Source of the DNA: Streptomyces olivaceoviridis
Lineage (GTDB): Bacteria > Actinomycetota > Actinomycetes > Streptomycetales > Streptomycetaceae
DNA: 64,000 bases
Assembly (NCBI RefSeq): GCF_014650115.1
Contig: NZ_BMUI01000002.1
Location: 372,001 to 436,000, forward strand
Direction: 5' to 3'
The notes beneath the pieces were generated by a model. It did not search any database. It was not told where the DNA came from and saw nothing but the letters and a program-made list of their open reading frames with translations. A program made the position numbers and the translations under genes. Of this stretch, positions 15,984 through 25,062 are shown piece after piece (the stretch's first letter is position 1; each line of letters begins with the position of its first letter).

Positions 15984-18551
15984 CTACAGCCGCGGGTCCA
16001 CCGGCTCCGACTCCAGTGCCAGCACGCCGAACACCGCCTCGTGCACCCGCCACAGCGGCTCCCCGCCGGCCAGCCGGTCCAGGGCCTCCAGGCCGAGGGC
16101 GTACTCGCGCAGCGCCAGGGACCGCTTGTGGTTCAGGAACCGCCGCCGCAGCCGGGCCAGGTTGTCCGGCCGGGTGTACTCGGGACCGTAGATGATCCGC
16201 AGGTACTCGCGGCCCCGGCACTTGATGCCGGGCTGCACCAGCCGCCCCTCGGGGGTGCGGACCAGCGCGTCCACCGGCTTGACGACCATGCCCTCGCCGC
16301 CCCGGCCGGTCATCTCCAGCCACCAGTCGACGCCCGCGCGGACCGACTCCGGGTCGCCGGTGTCGACGTACAGCCGCCGGGTGGTCTGGAGCAGTCCGGT
16401 GCCGTCGTGTTCCACCAGCCGGTCGATCAGGGCCAGTTGTTCGTCGTGCGGGAGCGCGGCGAGGCTGCGGCCCTGGACGGCGAGGAGCTGGAAGGGGGCC
16501 AGCCGGACCCCGTCCAGTCCCTCGGTGGTCCAGCAGTAGCGGCGGTAGGCGGCGGTGAACGCCCGGGCGTCGGCGGCGCGTTCACGCTGCCGGGTGAGCA
16601 GGCCGCCCACGTCGGCACCGCGCGCAGCCGCGGCTTCCAGAGCGGCGAGCGCGCCCGGGAACACCGCGCCGGACGCGGCACCGACGGCCGCGTACTGGCC
16701 GCGCAGCAGCCCCGTGGCCTTCAGCGACCACGGCATCAGCTCGGCGTCCAGCAGCAGCCAGTCCGTGTCGAGTTCGTCCCAGAGACCGGCGTCCCCGACC
16801 GCCGAGCGCAGCCGGCCGAGGATCTCCTCGGTCACCTCCGCGTCGTCGAAGAACGGCCGCCCGGTACGGGTGTAGAGCGAACCCGTGGGGCCCTGCACAC
16901 CGAACCGCTTCCGTGCCGTCTCCGCGTCCCGGCAGACCAGGGCCACCGCCCGGGAGCCCATGTGCTTCTCCTCGCACACCACCCGCGCGACGCCGTCCCG
17001 CGCGTACTGCGCGAACGCCTCCTCAGGGTGCTCCAGGAAGTGTCCATCAGCGGCTCCGCCACGGGCCTCCGCCTGCGAGGTGGCCGTCGGCGCCATGGTC
17101 GGCGGCAGGTACGGCAGCAGGCGCGGGTCGGTCGCGAAGCGGCTCATGACCTCAAGGGCCGCCGCCGCGTTCTCCTCGCGGACGGCCACCCTGCCCGCGT
17201 GCCGGGTCTCCACGGCCCGGCGGCCGTACACGTCCGCCAGGTCCAGCGGCCGGCCGTCGTGCCCACCGGGCGCCTCGGTGCGCAGCGGCTTCGCCGGCTC
17301 GTACCAGACCCGCTCGGCCGGTACGTCGACCAGCTCGCGCTCCGGCCAGCGCAGCGCGGTCAGCTTGCCGCCGAAGACGGCACCGGTGTCCAGACAGATG
17401 GTGTTGTTGAGCCAGGTGGCCTCGGGCACGGGCGTGTGGCCGTAGACCACCGCGGCCCGGCCCCGGTAGTCCTCCGCCCACGGGTAGCGCACCGGCAGCC
17501 CGAACTCGTCGGTCTCGCCGGTGGTCTCCCCGTACAGGGCGTGCGAGCGGACCCGGCCGGAGGTGCGGCCGTGGTACTTCTCCGGCAGGCCGGCGTGGCA
17601 GACCACGAGCCGGCCGCCGTCCAGGACGTAGTGGCTGACCAGTCCGTCGATGAACTCCCGCACCTCGGCCCGGAACTCCTCGCTCTCGCCCTCCATCTGC
17701 GCGATGGTCTCGGCGAGCCCGTGGGTGGGCTGGACCCTGCGGCCCTTGAGGTGGCGGCCGTACTTGTTCTCGTGGTTGCCGGGGACGCAGAGGGCGTTGC
17801 CCGAGTTCACCATGGACATCACCCGGCGCAGCACGCCGGGGCTGTCCGGGCCGCGGTCGACCAGGTCGCCGACGAACACGGCGGTACGGCCCCGCGGGTG
17901 CACCCCGTCCACGTAGCCCAGCTCGGCGAGCAGCGCCTCCAGTTCGGCGGAGCAGCCGTGGATGTCGCCGACGATGTCGAACGGGCCGGTGAGGTGGGTC
18001 AGGTCGTTGTAGCGCTTCTCGGTGACGACGGTGGCGTTCTCCACCTCCCGCACCCCGCGCAGGACGTGCACCTTGCGGAAGCCCTCGCGCTCCAGGTGGC
18101 GCAGCGAGCGGCGCAGTTCGCGGATGTGCCGCTGGATCACCCGGCGGGGCATGTCGGCGCGGTCGGTGCGGGCCGCGTTGCGCTCGGCGCACACCTCCTC
18201 CGGCACGTCCAGCACGATGGCGATGGGCAGCACGTCGTACCGCTTGGCCAGGTCGATCAGCTGACGCCGGCCGTCCTGCTGCACGCTGGTGGCGTCGACG
18301 ACGGTGCGGCGGCCGGCGGCCAGCCGCTTGCCGGCGATGTAGTGCAGGACGTCGAAGGCGTCCCGGCTGGCGCTCTGGTCGTTCTCGTCGTCGGCGACCA
18401 GACCGCGGCAGAAGTCGGAGGAGATCACCTCGGTGGGCTTGAAGTGCCGCCGGGCGAACGTGGACTTGCCGGAGCCGGAGGCACCGACGAGGACGACGAG
18501 GGACAGGTCGGTGACGGGGAGTTCCCGTCCCGGCTCGCGGGTTCCGCTCAC
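15984..18551 (-). CDS. pnkp: Polynucleotide kinase-phosphatase-ligase of bacterial RNA repair
   Basis: This 855-residue trifunctional enzyme has three modules in order. A 5' kinase comes first with P-loop GASGSGKST (residues 23-31). A metallophosphoesterase 2',3'-phosphatase follows with GDIHG, GDLVDRGPDS, GNHE and GHTP (about 180-430). The ligase nucleotidyltransferase module comes last with EEKHMGSRA (Lys is the AMP acceptor), EGMVVKP and IKCRGREYLRIIYG. With Hen1 it repairs tRNAs cut by ribotoxins. The GTG start overlaps the hen1 stop by four bases (GTGA), so the two proteins are made together, as their complex requires. Length matches the family. Confidence 0.95.
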   Translation of the reverse strand: MSGTREPGRELPVTDLSLVVLVGASGSGKSTFARRHFKPTEVISSDFCRGLVADDENDQSASRDAFDVLHYIAGKRLAAGRRTVVDATSVQQDGRRQLIDLAKRYDVLPIAIVLDVPEEVCAERNAARTDRADMPRRVIQRHIRELRRSLRHLEREGFRKVHVLRGVREVENATVVTEKRYNDLTHLTGPFDIVGDIHGCSAELEALLAELGYVDGVHPRGRTAVFVGDLVDRGPDSPGVLRRVMSMVNSGNALCVPGNHENKYGRHLKGRRVQPTHGLAETIAQMEGESEEFRAEVREFIDGLVSHYVLDGGRLVVCHAGLPEKYHGRTSGRVRSHALYGETTGETDEFGLPVRYPWAEDYRGRAAVVYGHTPVPEATWLNNTICLDTGAVFGGKLTALRWPERELVDVPAERVWYEPAKPLRTEAPGGHDGRPLDLADVYGRRAVETRHAGRVAVREENAAAALEVMSRFATDPRLLPYLPPTMAPTATSQAEARGGAADGHFLEHPEEAFAQYARDGVARVVCEEKHMGSRAVALVCRDAETARKRFGVQGPTGSLYTRTGRPFFDDAEVTEEILGRLRSAVGDAGLWDELDTDWLLLDAELMPWSLKATGLLRGQYAAVGAASGAVFPGALAALEAAAARGADVGGLLTRQRERAADARAFTAAYRRYCWTTEGLDGVRLAPFQLLAVQGRSLAALPHDEQLALIDRLVEHDGTGLLQTTRRLYVDTGDPESVRAGVDWWLEMTGRGGEGMVVKPVDALVRTPEGRLVQPGIKCRGREYLRIIYGPEYTRPDNLARLRRRFLNHKRSLALREYALGLEALDRLAGGEPLWRVHEAVFGVLALESEPVDPRL

Positions 18552-20014
18552 GCGGCCTTCGCCTCCTTCTCGGTGTCGTCGCGGTGGAACACGGCCATCT
18601 GGGTGGGTGGGCCGACCTCGGGGTCGTCCGGGCCGACGGGGACGAACCCGACGTCGTAGCCGTGGCGTCCGGCCACGGTCGCCGCCCAGGCGCGGAACTC
18701 CTCGCGGGTCCACTCGAAGCGGTGGTCGCCGTGCCGGGCGTGTCCGGCGGGCAGGCTCTCCCAGCGGACGTTGTACTCCACGTTCGGGGTGGTCACGACG
18801 ACCGTGCGCGGGCGCGCGTGCCCGAACACGGCGTACTCCAGGGCGGGCAGCCGGGGCAGGTCGAGGTGTTCGATCACCTCGCTGAGCACGGCGGCGTCGT
18901 ACCCCTTGAGCCGGTTGTCGGCGTAGGCGAGGGAGCCCTGGACGAGCCGGACGCGGGCCGCCTGCCGCTCCCCCATCCGGTCGAGCCGGAGCCGCCGCTC
19001 CGCGATGGCCAGGGCCCGTACGGACACGTCGACGCCGACGATCTCGGTGAACCGGGCGTCCTTGAGCAGCGCCCGCACCAACTGGCCCTGCCCGCAGCCC
19101 AGGTCGAGGACGCGCGCGGCATCGGACGCGTGCAGCGCGGTGAGGATCGCCGCCCGGCGCTGCTCGGCGAGCGGGGTCGGCTTCTCCTCCGCCTCGGTCT
19201 CCTCCGCGACCGCGTTGTCGATGTCCTCGACCTCGCTGTCGTCGGCCTCGGCCAGCCGCACCAGCTCCAGCCGCTCGCGCGCCTGCCGGGTCAGCGACCA
19301 GCGCCGGGACAGATAGCGGCTGGTGATCAGCTGCTGCTCCGGGTGGCCGGCCAGCCAGCCCTCACCGGCGCGCAGCAGCTTGTCGACCTCGTCGGCGGAG
19401 ACCCAGTAGTGCTTGGCGTCGTCCAGCACCGGCAGCAGGACGTACAGGTGGCGCAGCGCCTCGGCGAGGGTCAGCCGGTCCGACTCCAGCACGAGCCGGA
19501 CGTACCGCGAGTCGCCCCATTCCGGGAACGCGGTGTCGAGCGGGACGGGGTCGGCGGTGACCGTCCAGCCGAGCGGTGCGAAGAGCCGGTGTACGAGGCC
19601 GGCCCCGCCGCGGGCGGGCAGCGCCGGGACCTCGACGCGCAGCGGCAGCGGGGCCGCCGCCCGCTCCGGGCGGGCATCGCACACCCCGCGCAGGGCGCTG
19701 GAGAAGACGGTGCTCAGCGCGACCGCGAGGAGCGAGGAGGCCGCGTAGGGGCGGTCGTTGACGTACTGCGCGAGGGCCGCGTCGGGGGCGCCGCCGCGGC
19801 CCTTGCCCTTGCCCCGGCGGACCAGCGCGAGCGTGTCGGTCTCCAGCAGCAGGGCGGCCGCGCAGCGTTCGGCGTCCGCCTCGGGGTAGAAGACGTGCGC
19901 CGTGCCGTACGACGTGGAGAACGCCTGCGCCTTGTCGGGGTGCTTGTGCAGCAGGTACCCCAGGTCGGTGGCCGGGTTCCCGGCCGTGCCGGTGGTGGAG
20001 ATCGTCACGAACAT
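18548..20014 (-). CDS. hen1: 3' terminal RNA ribose 2'-O-methyltransferase Hen1
   Basis: The 488-residue protein has the N-terminal Hen1 domain needed to activate Pnkp ligation (about residues 1-240), starting MFVTISTTGTAGNPATDLGY. An acidic linker (about 255-275) and a C-terminal SAM methyltransferase domain follow, with VLDLGCGQGQLVRALL and the metal-binding motifs EVIEHLD and DHRFEWTREEF. It methylates the 2'-OH at the repair junction so the same toxin cannot cut again. It is translationally coupled to pnkp downstream. Confidence 0.95.
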   Translation of the reverse strand: MFVTISTTGTAGNPATDLGYLLHKHPDKAQAFSTSYGTAHVFYPEADAERCAAALLLETDTLALVRRGKGKGRGGAPDAALAQYVNDRPYAASSLLAVALSTVFSSALRGVCDARPERAAAPLPLRVEVPALPARGGAGLVHRLFAPLGWTVTADPVPLDTAFPEWGDSRYVRLVLESDRLTLAEALRHLYVLLPVLDDAKHYWVSADEVDKLLRAGEGWLAGHPEQQLITSRYLSRRWSLTRQARERLELVRLAEADDSEVEDIDNAVAEETEAEEKPTPLAEQRRAAILTALHASDAARVLDLGCGQGQLVRALLKDARFTEIVGVDVSVRALAIAERRLRLDRMGERQAARVRLVQGSLAYADNRLKGYDAAVLSEVIEHLDLPRLPALEYAVFGHARPRTVVVTTPNVEYNVRWESLPAGHARHGDHRFEWTREEFRAWAATVAGRHGYDVGFVPVGPDDPEVGPPTQMAVFHRDDTEKEAKAA

Positions 20015-20138
20015 GCTGTCGAGTCTCCCCGGCCGGAACCCCGCCGACCACAGGTTTTCCGCGCGGCTGCGGCCGGCCCGACCCGTGCGACGGTGGCCTG
20101 CGGGACCCCGGCCCGGCCGCGCGGCCGGGCCTGCCCGC

Positions 20139-21107
20139 TCAGGACTCGTCGTCGACGATCTTCCGCGCCTTCGCCATGGCCCGCCGGTCGTCGGCGCGTC
20201 GTGCGTCCAGTGCCTTCTTGTTCTTGCTGATGGCGGTCTTCTGCGCGCGGCTCTCGACGGCGTGCACGGCCTGGATGAAGCCGGTGTCGAGCTTGCACCG
20301 GGCGTCCGCGGCGGCGGTCTCCTTCTCCTTCTTCGACGGCTCGTCACCGCGGAACCAGTCGGAGTCGGTGGACGCCTGGTCCGGGTCGGAGTAGCGGAAG
20401 CCCTCGTCCTTCATGCAGTCCGACCACGCGCGCTCGGCCTTCTTCCACGCGGGGTCCTTCCGCGCCTGCTTGTGCGCCTGGTACCAGTACTGCACGGGGA
20501 GCGAGTAGTAGCCGCTGAGCCGCACGCCGCCGATCTTCGTCGGCTTGGGCTCGGGGCCGTAGATCTTCCGGACCGCCTCGCCCATGCACCCCTTCGCGGG
20601 AATGGGGTGGCCGTGCGACTGGTGGCTGTCCCCGGACTCGAACGTGCCGGTGAGGGCCGCGTACTGGTCGGCGGGCCACTCCATGGGCTGGTCGTCGGAC
20701 TCGTCCCGCACCGCGTTGTGGTAGCCGTGCTCGGCCGCCAGGTCGGGGTCGTCCACGCCGTACGGGCTGTCGTCCCCGACCTTGCTGCCGCCCGCGAGGG
20801 TGCCCTGCCGCACCGGGTAGGTCGACTCGACGGTCCTGATGTCGAGCGTCTTGAAACCGGTGAACCCGAGCCGGACCATGCACCGCTTGGCGAGGATCCA
20901 CTGTGCCGTGCCGACGGCCTTGCCGTCGCGGGTCGTCGCGTCCGGTATGTAGGCGTTCAGCGGGAACGCCTTCATGGTGTTGAGGCGGCGGGCCTCGTCG
21001 CCGGGGTCGTCGTCGCCGACGAACTGGCACGCCGACACGGCGAGCAGGCCGGTGAGAGCAAGGGGGAGGATTTTACGCACGCCGTCATATGACCAGGCAC
21101 GGATCAT
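20139..21107 (-). CDS. Putative lipoprotein of unknown function
   Basis: The 322-residue product has an N-terminal signal (RKILPLALTGLL) with the lipobox LAVSAC, so it should be lipid-anchored outside the membrane. The mature part contains four more cysteines in spaced pairs and a Lys/Arg/Ala-rich C-terminus (about 275-320) that is probably a helix. I recognise no enzyme motif. A GTG at 21080 would start nine residues later than the chosen ATG and fit the signal peptide well; neither has a clear ribosome site. A 22-base sequence shared with another promoter region lies just upstream. Confidence 0.65.
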   Translation of the reverse strand: MIRAWSYDGVRKILPLALTGLLAVSACQFVGDDDPGDEARRLNTMKAFPLNAYIPDATTRDGKAVGTAQWILAKRCMVRLGFTGFKTLDIRTVESTYPVRQGTLAGGSKVGDDSPYGVDDPDLAAEHGYHNAVRDESDDQPMEWPADQYAALTGTFESGDSHQSHGHPIPAKGCMGEAVRKIYGPEPKPTKIGGVRLSGYYSLPVQYWYQAHKQARKDPAWKKAERAWSDCMKDEGFRYSDPDQASTDSDWFRGDEPSKKEKETAAADARCKLDTGFIQAVHAVESRAQKTAISKNKKALDARRADDRRAMAKARKIVDDES

Positions 21108-21114
21108 GCGCGCT

Positions 21115-21136
21115 GTGATGGAAGCCACAGTTCCGG
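21115..21136. repeat. 22-base sequence shared with 23527-23548 (copy 1)
   Basis: GTGATGGAAGCCACAGTTCCGG lies immediately upstream of the lipoprotein gene and matches the copy near 23.5 kb in 21 of 22 positions. On the minus strand it contains GGAAC-TGTGG-CTTCC, a dyad and also a match to the -35 element (GGAAC) of Streptomyces sigmaE-type promoters. Confidence 0.6.
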
Positions 21137-21242
21137 CACACGGTGTTCACAGGAGACCCATGTGATCTCCGTTACGGCCGCCCCGGCCGCACGTCTGATG
21201 GAGTGAGCCCTCGTCAACTGACCACTGACAGAAGGGGGAACC

Positions 21243-22199
21243 ATGACCAACGGCCAGGGAACCCGGGTACACGGCAGAGCCGCCGTCGCCGTGGCGGCCG
21301 GTGCCGTCCTCGGTGCGGGCGTCCTCGCGACCGCTCCCGCCCAGGCGGCCACGGCGCCGGCCGCGGCCACCGCCCAGCGCTCCGCCGCCGCGGCGCCGCA
21401 GGTGTCGGCGCAGGGCGCGTACGCCATGAACCCGGCGACCGGCAAGCAGCTCTTCGGCAAGGCGCCGGACGGACGGCTGCGGACCGGCTCCACGACGAAG
21501 ATCATGACGGCGCTCGTGGTGCTGTCGCAGCGGAACGTGGACCTCGGGAAGAAGGTGAAGATCAAGAGGGAGTACACCGACTACGTCATCGACCCGGTGA
21601 CGCACGTCCAGCGCTATTCGAGCGCCAATCTGATCCTCGGCGACTCGATGAAGACGGGCGACCTGCTGTACGGCCTGCTGCTGCCGTCGGGCTGCGACGC
21701 GGCCTACGCGCTCGCGGACACCTACGGCACGGGCTCGACGACGGCCCAGCGGACCAAGTCGTTCATCGGCAAGATGAACGCCAAGGCGCGCGAACTCGGC
21801 CTGAAGAACACCCACTTCGACTCCTTCGACGGGGTGTCCAACGGGAAGAACTACTCCTCGCCGCGCGACCTGGCCAAGCTGGCCGGGGTCGCGCTGAAGA
21901 ACAAGGCGTTCAAGAAGGTCGTCGGCACGAAGGTCTACGACGACATGCAGTCGTACCGGCCCGGCGGCGGAACGCACGCCATGAAGCCGTGGAACAACTC
22001 GAACAAGCTCCTCACCTCCTACCGGGGCGCGTTCGGCGTGAAGACCGGCTCCGGTCCGGAGGCGAAGTTCTGCCTGGTGTTCGCGGCCACCCGTGGTGCG
22101 AGGACGGTCGTGGGCACGATTCTCGCGGACACGTCGGCGGACCAGCGCTTCAAGGACGCGGCGAAGATCCTGGACTACGGCTTCACCCAGCGCGGCTGA
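21243..22199 (+). CDS. Secreted serine-type D-Ala-D-Ala carboxypeptidase (S11)
   Basis: The 318-residue enzyme trims peptidoglycan stem peptides outside the cell. A signal peptide covers about residues 1-36 (cleavage near APAQAA). The penicillin-binding motifs are present in order: STTK with the nucleophilic Ser (about 79-82), SGC (about 149-151, the usual SxN place) and KTG (about 267-269). The third residue of the second motif is Cys instead of Asn, a variant seen in Streptomyces S11 peptidases. There is no C-terminal membrane anchor. The ATG follows an AGAAGGGGGAACC site. The next gene is separated by 155 bases. Confidence 0.9.
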   Translation: MTNGQGTRVHGRAAVAVAAGAVLGAGVLATAPAQAATAPAAATAQRSAAAAPQVSAQGAYAMNPATGKQLFGKAPDGRLRTGSTTKIMTALVVLSQRNVDLGKKVKIKREYTDYVIDPVTHVQRYSSANLILGDSMKTGDLLYGLLLPSGCDAAYALADTYGTGSTTAQRTKSFIGKMNAKARELGLKNTHFDSFDGVSNGKNYSSPRDLAKLAGVALKNKAFKKVVGTKVYDDMQSYRPGGGTHAMKPWNNSNKLLTSYRGAFGVKTGSGPEAKFCLVFAATRGARTVVGTILADTSADQRFKDAAKILDYGFTQRG

Positions 22200-22354
22200 G
22201 CCGGCCCGGGGGGATCCACGGGTCCCCCCGGCACCCCGGCCGGGTCAGGTCCGTCCGGGCCACGCGGGCAACCCTTCCGGCACGAGAACCCTCTCACCGG
22301 GCGGACAGGCCGGGCAGGGACAGGCCGGGCAGGGACCGTGAAGGGGGACGCACC

Positions 22355-23005
22355 GTGCTCGTGACCGACCGGAGGGGCGGACGGCGGGCGTGGGCGCCGG
22401 CCGCGCTGGGACTGCTCGCGCTGCTGACGGTGTCCTGCGACGCCGGCGCGCGGCGGCCGGCGGCCGCCGCGCACCCGACCGCACCGGCCCGGGTCGCCGC
22501 CTATGACGCCGGCTGGCGGACCGGTAAGGAGATCCACGACTCCGGCGGCAAGGGCGCGGCGATCCGCGAAGTGGTGTGGGGCGGCTGTGTGCGCCGCTCG
22601 CTCACGGCCCGGCCACGGGAGGTCGTGGACCGGGACCGCGGTGCCTGGGTGCGCGGCTGCCGCCACGGGGTCCGTGGCGCACCGCACCGGCGCCCCGCCC
22701 GCCCCCTGACCCGCCGTGAACCGGATCCCGGTCTCCTGGCCGACTTCCGCTCCTGGGCCGCGCGGCACGGCGCGCGGGACTCCGCGTCGAGGGCGACCCG
22801 GGTCGTCCTGGTCCACCTCGGCGACCGCGACTACGACGTCGAACTGACCGGTGCCTACGACGCCGGCGACCGCGCGGCGGGCGCGGCGGACCTGGCCGAC
22901 GCGTTCGCCGAGTGGTGGGACGGCGACGACGGGGAGACCGGCGTCGCCTGGAACCTGCTCCTCCTCACCCCGGACGGCGAGCGTCTTCTGACCCGGGATC
23001 TGTGA
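22355..23005 (+). CDS. Putative lipoprotein of unknown function
   Basis: This 216-residue product starts at a GTG preceded by AAGGGGGACG. It has an Arg-rich n-region, a hydrophobic stretch and the lipobox LLTVSC (Cys near residue 29). The mature part has no motif I recognise; it contains WGGCVRRSL and an acidic C-terminal half ending LLTPDGERLLTRDL. It follows the carboxypeptidase on the same strand, but co-function is not shown. Its end overlaps the convergent membrane protein gene by 41 bases. Confidence 0.6.
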   Translation: MLVTDRRGGRRAWAPAALGLLALLTVSCDAGARRPAAAAHPTAPARVAAYDAGWRTGKEIHDSGGKGAAIREVVWGGCVRRSLTARPREVVDRDRGAWVRGCRHGVRGAPHRRPARPLTRREPDPGLLADFRSWAARHGARDSASRATRVVLVHLGDRDYDVELTGAYDAGDRAAGAADLADAFAEWWDGDDGETGVAWNLLLLTPDGERLLTRDL

Positions 23006-23492
23006 CCGGCCCACCCGGCTCCGGCCGGCGCTCGGAGACCGCTCCGGCGAGGATGCCGAGGGTCACGGCGGCGAGGCCGAGACCGACGACACCGGTGTTG
23101 ACCCAGAAGTAGCCGGGGCTGCTGGGGCGGGTGCTGCCGTCGGCCAGGACGCAGTCGAAGCGGAGCGGCACCCAGGAGGCCTGCTGGCCGACGAGCACAC
23201 CGGGCGGGAAGTCGTCGCGGCACTCGTGGGCCGGTGTGGAGTCCGCGCCGGAGGAGGACTCGTGCACGGAGAGCGCGACCGATCCCGCGCCCAGGAAATA
23301 GAGGACCACCGCGGCCCAGCCCGCCATCCACGCCGACCAGCGCACCAGGTCCAGCCGCCAGTCCGGGCGCCTGCCGGGCATCGCCACGGACAGGAGCTTG
23401 ACGATGACGGCGATCACCCAGGCGGGAATCGCGAGAACGGCCGGGAAGAGCAGGAAGCCGAAGAGGATGCCGAGCGCGGAGTCGTCGTCCAT
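22965..23492 (-). CDS. Small membrane protein of unknown function
   Basis: The 175-residue protein (start MDDDSALG) has about four hydrophobic segments: residues 7-32, 50-72 and, after a soluble loop with two cysteines, a last one near 130-155. The loop with Cys residues in a CRDDFP and a FDCVL context is probably extracytoplasmic. I recognise no family. A longer GTG start at 23552 would add 20 residues derived from the shared 22-base repeat and is less likely. Confidence 0.6.
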   Translation of the reverse strand: MDDDSALGILFGFLLFPAVLAIPAWVIAVIVKLLSVAMPGRRPDWRLDLVRWSAWMAGWAAVVLYFLGAGSVALSVHESSSGADSTPAHECRDDFPPGVLVGQQASWVPLRFDCVLADGSTRPSSPGYFWVNTGVVGLGLAAVTLGILAGAVSERRPEPGGPVTDPGSEDARRPG

Positions 23493-23526
23493 CGGCTGAT
23501 CCCAGCAGGACCGCTCCACCCCGACC

Positions 23527-23548
23527 GTGACGGAAGCCACAGTTCCGG
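23527..23548. repeat. 22-base sequence shared with 21115-21136 (copy 2)
   Basis: GTGACGGAAGCCACAGTTCCGG lies about 35 bases upstream of the small membrane protein gene. Both copies sit directly upstream of minus-strand genes for envelope proteins, suggesting a shared promoter or operator. Confidence 0.6.
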
Positions 23549-23563
23549 TCACAGCCTCGTCAC

Positions 23564-24130
23564 GGGGGGGCTGGGGGCGGGGTGTTGGGAGGGCGTGGGG
23601 CCTTGGGAGGGGTGGCGCTATTAGGCGGGATTGGGGAGGGGGGTGGGCTATGGGGCGGGCTCTGAAAGGAGGCGGGGCGCGGTTCTTGGGCGGGCCTCGG
23701 GAGTGGTGGCTCGCGGGCTGGGCCCCGGGACGCGTGGGACGGGTGCCGGGAGGAGGGACCGATGGGCGGGACCCGCTGGCCTGGCACCCCGGACGGGTGG
23801 ACCGATGGCCGGGCTCCGGGACGGGTGAGCCGCTGGCCGGAACCCGGGACGGGTGGGCCGACGGGCCGGCCCCGCGAGCCGAGCACCCCAGACAGCGGCC
23901 GACCGATGGCCGGGACCCTGGGACCGGGGCAGGTGGACCGATGGCCGGAACCCGGGGCGGGCGAACCGATGGCCGGGACCCGGGGCCCGGGGCGGGTGGA
24001 CCGCTGGACCGAACCCGTGGGGCGGGACCGGTGGGCTGGGCGTCGGGAGCGCACGGCCGGGGCTTCGGGGCGGGCCCGGGGCGGGGTCCCGGGGCTCGTG
24101 GGGCTGGGCCCCGGGACCGGGGGTGGGGCG
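23564..24130. repeat. G-rich minisatellite-like degenerate tandem repeats in a 646-base gene-free gap
   Basis: Between the membrane protein (start 23492) and the F420 oxidoreductase (stop 24139) there is no convincing gene. The plus strand is extremely G-rich, with runs such as GGGGGGG and GGGGCGGGG. From about 23740 to 24010 a unit of roughly 28-33 bases recurs in variant form, with core ACGGGTGGACCGATGGCCGG. Frames through it encode only repetitive Pro/Arg/Gly peptides. It may form G-quadruplexes or be a slipped-strand expansion. Confidence 0.65.
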
Positions 24131-24138
24131 TCGGGTGG

Positions 24139-25062
24139 TTACGACAGCTGGGACTGGACCTGGCTGGAGATCAGTTCCAGGTGGTCCAGATCGCCGAGGT
24201 CCAGCACCTGGAGGTAGATCCGCTGGGAACCGATCTCGGCGTACCGGCCGATCTTGTCGACGACCTCCGCCGGGGAACCGGCCAGCCCGTTGGCCTTCAG
24301 CTCGTCCGCCTCACGGCCGATCGCGGCGGCGCGCCGCGCCACCTCCTGGTCGTCCTTGCCGACGCAGACGACGAGCGCGTTGGAGTACGTCAGGTCGTCC
24401 GCGTCGCGGCCCGCCTCCACCGCGGCGGCCCGCACCCGGCCGAACTGCCGCTCACTGTCCTCGATCGAGGCGAACGGGATGTTGAACTCGTCGGCGTACC
24501 GGGCGGCGAGCCGCGGGGTCCGGGTCGCGCCATGGCCGCCGATCAGCACCGGGACCTTCTTCTGGGCGGGCTTGGGCAGCGCCGGCGAGTCGGTGAGGTC
24601 GTAGAACGTGCCGTGGAAGTCGAAGGTCTTGCCGGCCTCGGTCGCCCACAGCCCGGTGACGATCGCGAGCTGCTCCTCCAGCCGCGCGAACTTCTCCTTC
24701 GGGAAGGGGATGCCGTACGCCTTGTGCTCCTCCTCGAACCAGCCCGCGCCGAGGCCGAGTTCGACCCGGCCGCCGGACATCTGGTCGACCTGGGCGACCT
24801 GGATGGCGAGCACGCCGGGCAGGCGGAAGGTGCCGGCGGTCATCAGCGTGCCGAGACGGATGCGCTTGGTCTCGCGGGCGAGGCCGGCCAGGGTGATCCA
24901 GGCGTCCGTCGGGCCGGGAAGGCCGTCCACGCTGCCCATGCGGAGGTAGTGGTCGGAACGGAAGAAGGCGTCGAAGCCCAGGTCCTCGGTGGCCTTGGCC
25001 ACGGCGAGCAGGGTGTCGTAGGTGGCACCCTGCTGGGGCTCGGTGAAGATTCGAAGGTCCAT
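24139..25062 (-). CDS. LLM-class F420-dependent oxidoreductase
   Basis: The 307-residue protein is a luciferase-like TIM-barrel flavin/F420 enzyme. It starts MDLRIFTEPQQGATYD and has DLGFDAFFRSDHYL, RIRLGTLMTAGTFRLPGVLA, GGRVELGLGAGWFEEEHKAYG and PVLIGGHGATRTPRLAARYAD, all at the usual spacing. The reaction and substrate cannot be read from sequence. It stands alone, with the G-rich repeat region downstream of its TAA stop. Confidence 0.9.
   Translation of the reverse strand: MDLRIFTEPQQGATYDTLLAVAKATEDLGFDAFFRSDHYLRMGSVDGLPGPTDAWITLAGLARETKRIRLGTLMTAGTFRLPGVLAIQVAQVDQMSGGRVELGLGAGWFEEEHKAYGIPFPKEKFARLEEQLAIVTGLWATEAGKTFDFHGTFYDLTDSPALPKPAQKKVPVLIGGHGATRTPRLAARYADEFNIPFASIEDSERQFGRVRAAAVEAGRDADDLTYSNALVVCVGKDDQEVARRAAAIGREADELKANGLAGSPAEVVDKIGRYAEIGSQRIYLQVLDLGDLDHLELISSQVQSQLS

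Noticed and set aside
13713..18659. A very long plus-strand open frame (over 1,600 codons)
   Set aside because: It is the antisense shadow of the radical SAM, Pnkp and Hen1 genes; its composition is Gly/Val/Arg-rich with no domain motifs. Long shadow frames are normal at this GC content.
23740..24010. CRISPR-like spaced repeats
   Set aside because: Units are contiguous and degenerate, with no unique spacers of constant size and no cas genes in the window.
23560..24054. Minus-strand frame through the G-rich repeat region encoding a Pro/Arg repeat peptide
   Set aside because: The peptide repeats simply reflect the DNA tandem units; no ribosome site or other coding sign.
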